Shown here in pieces: positions 21,690 through 30,435 of a stretch of DNA of 64,000 bases; positions within the stretch are counted from its first letter, which is position 1, and every line of letters starts with the position of its first letter. A program made the position numbers and the translations under genes. Origin of the DNA: Ariolimax columbianus (taxonomy: Eukaryota; Mollusca; Gastropoda; Stylommatophora; Arionidae). The stretch is taken from contig JAVGWX010000014.1 of the NCBI GenBank assembly GCA_036924085.1, forward strand, positions 40,481,556 to 40,545,555, in the 5' to 3' direction. The notes under the pieces were generated by a model. The model had not been told where the DNA came from. It saw nothing but the letters and a program-made list of their open reading frames with translations, and made no database searches.

Positions 21690-22440
21690 TGATGGTATAA
21701 CTTTATCCGGATGATAGTTTTTATGGCAAAAAGTGAGCAAGAATTACAAGAGCTTGTGGCAATAATATGCCCTATAAGTCAAGAGTTTGGATTACACATA
21801 AACAAAGAAACCAAAGACTGATCATTTTGAAAAGTGACAAGAAACCATGTATAAAGATAACAATAAAAGAATCATTTGAACAGGAACATAGTTTCTCCTA
21901 TCTAGGTCATATAATAACGGAAGATGGCAGCTGTGAAAAAGAAATCAGAAAGAGAATACGTATGGTCAAGATGGTATTCAGCAACATGCGACATATACTG
22001 ACATCCAAACGGATAAATCAATTTGAAAATGAGAATTGTTAGGTGGTATATATACTCGTTACTACTTTATGGCCAAGAAACATGGACACTGAATAACAAG
22101 TTGGAAAAGAGTATTGAAGCCTTCGAAATGTGGGTATATAGAAGATTTGGTAGCATTTCTTGGAAAGAGAAGAAAAGAAATTTGGAGGTATTGAAAAAGT
22201 TGAGGGTGAAAAGAGAATTAATGACTGAAATCAGAGTTAGACAGTTACGTTATTTTGGTCATATAACAAGACATGCCTCCTTGTTGAAGACCATAATGGA
22301 CGGTAGGAAAGAAGGCAGTCAACACTTTAAGTGGGTGGACAACATCAGGAGATGGGCTGGGGAAAATCCTCTCAGATTGCACTATTACGGCAAAAGATAG
22401 AGTGCACTGGAGATCCATTGCAGCCGATCTTCGATGAAAG
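21690..22440 (+). pseudogene. RTE-like retroelement remnant, 3' part of ORF (unit A)
   Basis: Broken plus-strand frames give text following the RT active site: FMAKSEQELQELV, LGLHINKE-type sequence, FSYLGHIITEDGSCEKEIRKRI, SLLLYGQETWTLNNKLEKSIEAFEMW, RQLRYFGHITRH, and the RTE-type ending DRVHWRSIAADLR followed by a stop. The frame shifts near 21830 and 22020. It joins a CR1-like segment with no intervening 3' UTR. Confidence 0.82.
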
Positions 22441-23595
22441 ATGCAGGAGTGATTCCCTTATTCAAAAGAGGAAAGAAATCAGATCCAGCTAATTAAGTAA
22501 GTTTAACGTGCATAGTCTGTAAATTGTTAGAGTCAATAATGAAAGCAAATATTGTAATGCATCTAGACAGGTTAAATCTAAACAGAAATAGTCAGCATGG
22601 GTTTATTAGAGGGAGACCGTGCTTAACAAATATATTGGAGTGCATGGATGTGATTACTAAAATCATAGATAAGAGAGAACCAGTGGATGTTATTTATCTA
22701 GATTTTACAAAGGCTTTTGATATAGTACCTCATCAACGATTATTTAAAAAGTTAAAATCACATGGGATAGATGGGCAGGTTGCCGAATGGATTGAAAGTT
22801 GGTGAACGGGAAGAAGACAGCGATTGGCATACATAAAGAGTGCTCTGAGTGGTGTGAAGTAAAAAATGGAACAAAATTACAGAATGGGTGAGAACAATAC
22901 TAGAATGATAGATAACGAAAGGGACATAGGGGTAATAATAGAGCATACAGGTAAGGTGAGTGAGCAAGTCCAGGTAGCAGTGTATAAGTCAAATGCTACG
23001 TTAGGTATGATAAAAAAAAAATATTAAACATAGGAGTAATGAGGTGATTGACAAACTGTATAAAGCATTAGTTAGACCTAGATCGGAGTACTTTGTACAG
23101 GTGTGGAGTCCTTATCGTAGAAGAGCTATAAATATGCTGGAAAGGATACAAAGAATAGCGACAAAACTGATAGTGGGATTCAAAGAATTACAGTTACGAG
23201 GAAAGACTCAGAAAAATCGGCCGTTAGTGTCTAGAAAAGAGAAGAATTAAACGTGACTTAATCTAAGTTGATAAGATAATCACAGGAAAAGTTAAATTAG
23301 ACTATAACAAGTTTTTTAAAATACAACCACCAACGAGAACAAAAGGGCACAGATACAAATTAACTAACGAAAGGTCCAAATTGGACACAGGACATTTTTT
23401 TTTATTCAGACAGTGGTGAATGCTTGGAATGCTTTGCCCCAGGAAATAGTGGAGGCAGAGACAGTTAATGCATTTAAGAATAAATAGGATGTACATAGTT
23501 ATTAGAGCAGGGTAATGCAAATGGGACTGGTCGTCTACAGACTCTGATGCGTTTTCTAAACCAATATAAAAACGTTATGTTAAGTTAAGTTATTC
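22437..23595 (+). pseudogene. CR1-like retroelement remnant (unit A)
   Basis: Starts at about AGVIPLFKRGKKSDPAN and continues with LLESIMKANIVMHLDRL, HGFIRGRPCLTNILE, VIYLDFTKAFDIVPHQRL and AEWIESW-stop-TGRRQRL. The palm region with the YADD box is then missing. DNERDIGVIIEH, LYKALVRPRSEYFVQVWSP and a decayed C-terminal tail (23290-23500) follow. It ends near atgttaagttaagttat, a TTAAG-type terminus common for CR1-like elements. Stops, frameshifts and the internal deletion make it dead. Confidence 0.85.
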
Positions 23596-24237
23596 TGTGT
23601 TTGTTAGCTTACTCAGTACGTTTTATGATTGTGATAACTTTTTGTTTCACCGCTTCACAGTGTTCTTTGTAGGACAATGTATCTTTATGTTTATGTTTAT
23701 GCCTCTGCCAACTAATCTTTCAAATTCTCAAGGCTTTTCTTACATCCTGTTGCAGCCCGCCACTTAACGTCTTTTACAGGACGCACACAAAAATAATCTT
23801 TCATGTTACGGGCATTCTACAACAACAATAAATACAACAACAATAACAACAACATGCTGTTATGGCTTTTGAAGTCAGGATATCGGCTATTTCATTCTTA
23901 TAAACTATGCAGGAGGAATGATTTCAAGAAATGCTATCTCGGCATAGATAAAGTCTCATACTAACTCTAACCATTTTCATAAAGCTGTAGAAACTGATTC
24001 AAATTTCTAATCGTGTTTACTTACTCTCAACTCTGTCAAATGATATTCTCATTAATAACTAAGCCTGTACGTCGCTAAGTGTCATTGAAGGAAATGTGGC
24101 GACTACGGGAGTTGGCCACCCCACCTCAAAAAAACCTGAGGCCTAGTACAGTGAAGTCTCTAACACTTCAACCTCGACATCAATGATTGCGAAAGGATTA
24201 CCTTTTCCTTTTCATGTTAAAATCATTTACATCGAAT
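23596..24237 (+). other. Unit spacer upstream of the fossil I-like element
   Basis: AT-rich with a CAA/AAT simple repeat near 23818-23852. The last 183 bp or so (24055-24237) is present before the copies at 24238 and 62355 but absent at 45580. No gene recognised. Confidence 0.55.
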
Positions 24238-25306
24238 ACCAGTACCAAAGAAAGAAAAACATAGAACAGATCCAAATTGATACAGGCCTATCAGTCTACT
24301 GAGCTGTGTAGGTAAACTGATGGAGCGTATGATAAACATCAGACTGATGTGGCACCTGGAAGAAAACCACATATTAATTCCACAGAAAGCAGGATTTAGA
24401 CAACACAGATCCACTGATGATCAGATCACTCTCATAGCGCAGAAAATAGAGGATGCTTACCAGGAGAAAAATCATACAGTAGTGGTTTGGGTGGATCTAG
24501 AGAAGGCATTTGACAAGGTGGGGAAAGAGGGACTTAAAGTCAAGCTATAAAGAAGTGAAGTATCTGGAAAAATGTACAGATTGATCAGCCACTATCTCGA
24601 AAACAGAACAGCCAGAGTTCAAGTACAAGGGAAGATGAGCAAAAATGTGACAATAGAGCAGGGTGTACCCCAAGGGAGAGTAATGTCACCCACACTTTTT
24701 TCTGGTGTAGTTAAACAACATAATAGAGAATATATTAAGAAGAGTCCACAGCTCCATGTTTGCAGACGATCTGGCTTTGTGGACCACTGAAGAAAATCTC
24801 ACCATAGCAAACAATCGGATGCAGCAGGCCCTAACATCGCTGGAGTAGTGGGCGAGGAGGCAGACTAAAAGAAGGTGCAATGTTACCACAACTAGATTCT
24901 AGTGTGACCTACGAAGAGTTCAAAATGTTTATTAGGGCCAGATACATGGCCAAATGGTAAACAGAGCATACATACTGGCTACACAAAAAATGATGCCTAC
25001 TACCAGTTGAACAGAAGAGAGCAGGTCGTGGTCTTCAGACTCAGCACAGGCCACAACAGACTGAGGTACCATCTATTCAATAAACTGAAGAAAGGTGGTA
25101 CTGACGAATGCACCTGTGGTACAGGAAAATGACGGCGGAACATCTGCTGCAAAATTGCCCGACATACGAGAACCAGAGAAAGCACATGGGGCCATAACCA
25201 GTGGCAACACTAGACAAGCTCTATGACAGTGTCGACAGCCTCAGGATGACAGCTGCCTTCTTCGAACAAATTCAAGTTGACGTCTGACAGTGTACGAAGA
25301 AGAAGA
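24238..25306 (+). pseudogene. Fossil I-like non-LTR retrotransposon (unit A/B junction copy)
   Basis: Begins at the VPK segment of the RT (agtaccaaag), then MERMINIRLMWHLEE, AGFRQHRST and WVDLEKAFDKVGKEGLKVKL-stop. An extra T before the FADD segment shifts the frame, and an in-frame TAG (gctggagtagtggg) precedes the deletion into RNase H. The C-terminal zinc region and (GAA)n tail close it at 25306. The stop after KVKL and the frameshift are shared by the later copies, so it inserted before the unit amplified. Confidence 0.9.
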
Positions 25307-26944
25307 TTTACCTCGAATTGTTTTTAACACTTGCACAAATTAACAGTCATCTAACAATATACATATTTCTGTTGTTCATCCTCTCTCTCTTTCTCTCTCT
25401 CTCTTTCTCTCGCTCTACTTTGGTCTTCTTGTTTCTCTGTACTCTCAGCAATCAATGCTGACTACCAACTAGTGTGTGACAAATATTAACTGCTGTGATC
25501 ATATAAGACATTCCAATGTACCCCGCCCACTACCAGTTAAAGGCCAACACAAAATACAGAAGGGTTTGAAGCTCACGAGCAAAAACATGCATTTAGAACG
25601 TGCCAACTGTAGCGACAATCCGCCCAACAAACTGGTGATTATGTCAAGGAAAGAATGTCAGAATACAAACACAGCCAACTTGCTGTTTACATTCATGGAT
25701 ACATCAAGTAATACAAATATACTGTAGTCGGGGATGCTGTGGTAGAAACTTCTCTATAAGAGGTTTTAGCTTTTATCAGATGGGGGTAGCCAGTTCCCTT
25801 CCTCGATGTCTTGGCTTACAATATCACTGATATATACATTTATTTTATTACCGCCAGGGATGAGGTACTGGAATCTTCATTGTTCTGATACACACACGAA
25901 TCCATGAACTGGTCAATACGACATGATACTGCGCAAAGGACAATGGTCTGTGGTAGAAAAGGGCAAGTCTTCGTCACAGAATCCAGAAATTGAAACCTCT
26001 AATCAAACCAAAAACTTCAGGTTTTGTGAAAACAAATTCATGGTCCTCTATCATTTCTCCTAACAGTAAATCTGGTACTCGCTTACAGCTGGGTTGGCTG
26101 GAACAAGTTGCAGTCGGAAAGAAGCAGCCACTCTACCAACGTTGTATCCTGCGCTCTACATGTACATATAGTGTGGTCTTATGTTTCCCATCATAAAAAA
26201 TTTGCGTGAGAGGTTCTGGCTTGGGCGTCTCCCCTCTTTATCCAGGTTACAAACCTTAGAACGAGTGAGCTATGGCCCTACACCAGAACCACATGGACGT
26301 GTACATTGGCATCTGTACACTGAAGGCGATAGGTGTTAATTATCCACCCGACCAAATTTCTCACGCTTGTTGTCGTCCTCGTGCACGACATATGGGGAGG
26401 AACAGCTCGCGACCCCGGGCGCTCGTCGGCGACGATTGTGACAGCAAAGCCGTGCTTATCACAAGAACTGAACCTTGAACCTTCACCGGCGTCGAAGTCA
26501 TGGAGCGAACTAGACAAGTAACTGGCAGAAGACAACACTGGCTGCTCCTGTAGCTGTTAATAGTAAGATTAGAGTTAGCATATATGCTGATGCCTTTTTA
26601 AGTTAGCTCTGTTGTGGTGACAGCGACTCGCATATTGCTTTTAAAATGAATTTAATAATATTCATAAAATGCAAAAAAATGCTAGAAATTTCCGAAAGGT
26701 AAATTTGGTATGGTATGCTCCATTAAACGCAACCTTAACTATTATAAGTATTTCCTTTATTTTCATGTAATTATTAAATGATTTATATTATTGCAGTACA
26801 TTTATTACATCCCTTTCTTTTGAATACATTGCCCTTATGACGAAGTAATCATTGTCCGTGTAAATACAGTTCACTACTAGGCCGTGAAACTGTTATCTAG
26901 CTAATCGAAGATACTGCGCTGAAAGTTGTTTATGGTTAAGCATG
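25307..26944 (+). other. Unit B spacer, no gene recognised
   Basis: Counterpart of 711-1590 and 2035-2800 in unit A. At 26188 the sequence passes directly from gtcttatgtttcc to catcataaaa, skipping about 450 bp present in A and about 330 bp present in C. It has the right 130-bp arm only, so no hairpin. It ends at the Tx1-like insertion site. Confidence 0.6.
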
Positions 26945-26961
26945 CTTATATTCCGTGTGTG
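26945..26961 (+). repeat. Left 17-bp target-site duplication of the Tx1-like element
   Basis: cttatattccgtgtgtg, repeated at 33851-33867. The empty site in unit C near 48598 and the two in unit A near 2790 and 11288 carry it once. Confidence 0.92.
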
Positions 26962-27068
26962 AGGGCGGACGCGTTTGCGATCTGCTCTCGCCTTGTGTGA
27001 TTTCTGAAGTGCTTTTTGGACTGTGTTTTTTTTTTTGTTGGTGTTAATTCCTGTATCGGTAGTTCAGG

Positions 27069-28259
27069 ATGAGTTCAAGAATGAACGTGCTGGATGAAGT
27101 CATGGAGTTCGATAGCCCGGACACTTTTATGGATGACGGCACTGTGTTCCGCAAGGGCACATTGAAAATCACTGTCACTGGCGAGATGTCAGCCAGCCTG
27201 AAGCCACATGAGATGGCAAGCATCATGGCCGGACCAGTGGGCATTGGGCCCTCGGGAGTCATCGCCATTTGCAGATTTGCAAACCCCCGAGTGTGGTATG
27301 TGCGGCTGACCCAGTCAGCCCACATATTACACTTTAAGAGCCTTCACGGCAAGAAGGTGGAGTGCATGACTCCAAAGCTCTCACTGAGCATTGAACACCA
27401 GGAGCAGGAGAGGGAGAGAGGTGTGCTCAACTGGGTGCCCGAAACCACGAAAGTGGAGTCGGTAAAGGCAGTGGTCAAAAAAATAACCAGAGACCAGAAC
27501 GCCGAGGTGTTCCCCCAGAGGAACATCTCGGACAAGTGGGTCTTTGCCTACAAAAAAAGCCAAATAGAGGTACCCCACTACGTGACCGTCAAGTTCCGGA
27601 GTGGGGACGCCAAGCCAATAAGGTTGTGGGTGACCATAACCGGCCGCCGCACCCCCTGTGAGACATGCGGAGAAACAACGCACTGGACCAGCCAGTGCAA
27701 CAAGAGAAGACGGCAAGACATCATAAGAGAGGCTGAGAGACAGCCAAAACCAAAGCTGGCGGAAGCTCAGCCTCCACCACCTCCAGCCTGCCCACCTCTC
27801 CCCTCCGTCGAGGAGCACCCCGCCACCTCGGATGATGGGTACACCGAGGTGGACCGGAAAAGAAGGAGAAAGAGAAGTTCGAGGAAGAGGAGTTCCTCTC
27901 CTCCAGCCTCCAAAATGGGGACCGGAATCACACCACCGGCCCCCGAAGAAATGGCCCTAGAAGCCGAGCCAGAGACCCTGCCAGAGCCCGTTCCGGAACC
28001 GGCCCCAGAACCGGGATCGGAATTGGCTCCAGAACCGTCACCGGAGCCGTCACCAGAGCCGTCGCCGGAACCGTCACCAGAGCCGTCACAGGAGCGGACA
28101 GACAGCGTTGGTCCGGTGTCCCCGCCAAGTCGGGACACCGACGACCAGATGTCTCCCATGCCCTCAGTAAGGCTGGAAGACATCAGCTCAGACGACGGCG
28201 ACCCGGAGCGTCTGCTCTGGACAACAATGATGGACGGGCTGGAGCTGGGCAAGGACTGA
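27069..28259 (+). CDS. ORF1 protein of the Tx1-like element (CCHC, nucleic-acid binding)
   Basis: A 396-aa intact frame. The N-terminal ~190 residues form an alpha/beta region (VIAICRF…VWYVRL) that may be RRM-like. A CCHC zinc knuckle follows with C197, C200, H205 and C210 (CETCGETTHWTSQC). A basic stretch (KRRR near 212, KRRRKR near 263) precedes a low-complexity acidic-proline tail of EPSPEP repeats at about 305-340, encoded by a 12-bp repeat. Such proteins coat element RNA in Tx1/L1-type retrotransposons; that role is inferred from the family. Codon use is GC-richer than ORF2, which is strongly AT- and A-rich, a striking contrast within one element. Confidence 0.88.
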   Translation: MSSRMNVLDEVMEFDSPDTFMDDGTVFRKGTLKITVTGEMSASLKPHEMASIMAGPVGIGPSGVIAICRFANPRVWYVRLTQSAHILHFKSLHGKKVECMTPKLSLSIEHQEQERERGVLNWVPETTKVESVKAVVKKITRDQNAEVFPQRNISDKWVFAYKKSQIEVPHYVTVKFRSGDAKPIRLWVTITGRRTPCETCGETTHWTSQCNKRRRQDIIREAERQPKPKLAEAQPPPPPACPPLPSVEEHPATSDDGYTEVDRKRRRKRSSRKRSSSPPASKMGTGITPPAPEEMALEAEPETLPEPVPEPAPEPGSELAPEPSPEPSPEPSPEPSPEPSQERTDSVGPVSPPSRDTDDQMSPMPSVRLEDISSDDGDPERLLWTTMMDGLELGKD

Positions 28260-28712
28260 GTAGTCACCCAACCACAAAAGGGATGCTCACGTCCTTGTCC
28301 AGCGGTCAATGCTGACATTTAACTTTGTTTGCAAAGACGCCTGGCAGGAGCTTCCACGGACTTCTAGAGACAAAAAACTGTGTGTGTGCGAATTTAGTAT
28401 AGATGTGTATTTGTTTAAACGCGATGGTGTGACTGTAACAAGTGTGTTAATTTATTGTTATATGTGTTATTATTACTGTTACTATTATTATTATTATTAT
28501 TATTACTATTATCCTTATTATATGTCAGCAGTGCTCGCCCACCCAAGTGGGCGACCATCGTATAATCCCCGGAAATTGTTGTTTTTTTACATTGTTTTTT
28601 ATTTTCGTATGTCTCCCCCCCCCCCCCCCCCCCATGTATTTCAGTATCCCCATCTGACCCTAGTCAGTGGAGAGCTGTTGCCCCGACAGGCCCAATACTT
28701 TGTATCCGTCCA
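28260..28712 (+). other. Inter-ORF region with ATT and poly-C tracts
   Basis: Between ORF1 stop and ORF2 start. It contains a TAT/ATT run (about 28465-28520) and an uninterrupted run of about 19 C at 28615-28633. No further ORF of note. The length makes simple stop-start reinitiation unlikely, so how ORF2 would be translated is unclear. Confidence 0.7.
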
Positions 28713-29210
28713 ATGTCCACACTAAGTTCCATACACATTTTTTCTATGAATATTAACGGATTAAAACAGAAACAACAACACGTAGTCAACATAATAAAGA
28801 AATATAAACCGGATTTCATTTTTTTACAAGAAACACACATACACGAAATCATACACGCAAAACAAATCACAACAACACTAGGCTTAAAAAATAGTTGGTT
28901 TAGTTTAGGACAACACACAGGCGTAGCCATTCTACAAACATCTGACGAATGGATAGTCTCACATAGTCACAGGGATACAGAGGGCAGAATACAGATAGTA
29001 CAGGTACACAATACACACGACAGTACAGACAAACACACTTTAATTAACATTTACGCCCCAGCAAAACCTCTACAACAAACACCCTTTTATGAGAACCTAA
29101 TAAAAACAATAGAACAACATTTTAACAATCAAAACATGAAACTTGCTGGGGATTTCAACTGCACACTAAGTAACTTAGACACATCACGTACACAGACAAG
29201 TAAAACATGA
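28713..29210 (+). pseudogene. ORF2 N-terminal endonuclease fragment of the Tx1-like element
   Basis: 165 codons: N13 in MNINGL, E40 in FLQETH, INIYAPA near 111-117 and GDFN at 146-149, then TSKT and TGA. The stop lies where the 71-bp tandem array begins to repeat this segment. The frame is position 0 modulo 3, and the downstream ORF2 part is one base out. Seventeen extra 71-bp copies (1207 bp, remainder 1) account exactly for that shift. This is therefore one ORF split by repeat expansion, not two genes. Confidence 0.9.
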
Positions 29211-30412
29211 AACTTGCTGGGGATTTCAGCTGCGCACTAAGTAACTTAGACACATCACGTACACATACAAGTAAAACATGAAACTTGCTGGGGATTTCAA
29301 TTGCACACTAAGTAACTTAGACACATCACGTACACATACAAGTAAAACATGAAACTTGCTGGGGATTTCAACTGCACACTAAGTAACTTAGACACATCAC
29401 GTACACAGACAAGTAAAACATGAAACTTGCTGGGGATTTCAGCTGCGCACTAAGTAACTTAGACACATCACGTACACATACAAGTAAAACATGAAACTTG
29501 CTGGGGATTTCAATTGCACACTAAGTAACTTAGACACATCACGTACACATACAAGTAAAACATGATACTTGCTGGGGATTTCAGCTGCACACTAAGTAAC
29601 TTAGACACATCACGTACACATACAAGTAAAACATGAAACTTGCTGGGGATTTCAACTGCGCACTAAGTAACTTAGACACATCACGTACACATACAAGTAA
29701 AACATGAAACTTGCTGGGGATTTCAGCTGCACACTAAGTAACTTAGACACATCACGTACACATACAAGTAAAACATGATACTTGCTGGGAATTTCAGCTG
29801 CACACTAAGTAACTTAGACACATCACGTACACATACAAGTAAAACATGAAACTTGCTGGGGATTTCAGCTGCACACTAAGTAACTTAGACACATCACGTA
29901 CACATACAAGTAAAACATGAAACTTGCTGGGGATTTCAACTGCACACTAAGTAACTTAGACACATCACGTACACATACAAGTAAAACATGATACTTGCTG
30001 GGGATTTCAGCTGCACACTAAGTAACTTAGACACATCACGTACACATACAAGTAAAACATGATACTTGCTGGGGATTTCAGCTGCACACTAAGTAACTTA
30101 GACACATCACGTACACATACAAGTAAAACATGAAACTTGCTGGGGATTTCAACTGCACACTAAGTAACTTAGACACATCACGTACACATACAAGTAAAAC
30201 ATGAAACTTGCTGGGGATTTCAGCTGCACACTAAGTAACTTAGACACATCACGTACACATACAATCAAAACATGAAACTTGCTGGGGATTTCAATTGCAC
30301 ACTAAGTAACTTAGACACATCACGTACACAGACAATCAAAACATAAAACTTGCTGGGGATTTCAATTGCACACTAAGTAACTTAGACACATCACGTACAC
30401 ATACAAGTAAAA
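29135..30412 (+). repeat. 71-bp tandem array, 18 copies, inside the endonuclease region
   Basis: Eighteen monomers of exactly 71 bp: the start of ctaagtaacttag advances from the first to the last copy by 17 x 71 = 1207 bp. Each repeats the segment from acatgaaacttgctgggg to acgtacaca…caagtaa, which encodes the KLAGDFN catalytic motif. Monomers differ at a few positions (aactgcac/agctgcac/aattgcac, gaaac/gatac, cagac/catac). Some variant combinations recur, suggesting block duplication. 71 is not a multiple of three, and each junction creates aca-tga, so the array is not a translated protein repeat. Confidence 0.96.
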
Positions 30413-30435
30413 CACGAACAACAAGTTTAGAAATA

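Larger units (their letters stand above)
1..24598 (+). repeat. Unit A of a ~16-kb tandem array
   Basis: Base 1 matches 24599, 45937 and 62716, and the sequence stays collinear afterwards, so the window is a head-to-tail array of one large unit. Unit A is the longest. Removing the 6.7-kb chimeric insertion and one copy of its 1.77-kb flanking duplication leaves about 16.1 kb. The cargo in order is fossil I-like element, spacer, 55-bp repeat field, SINE, RT fragments, 43-bp VNTR, and RTE-like plus CR1-like remnants. The phase is arbitrary because the window opens inside a unit. No host gene is visible. Collapse or misjoining in the assembly cannot be excluded, but each unit has private substitutions and insertions. 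Confidence 0.93.

Noticed and set aside
27767..28318. Minus-strand frame with GSGDGSGDGSG repeats
   Set aside because: Antisense shadow of the EPSPEP repeat in ORF1.
29135..30412. CRISPR-like array
   Set aside because: The 71-bp monomers are contiguous with no unique spacers, lie in a LINE ORF, and the genome is eukaryotic.
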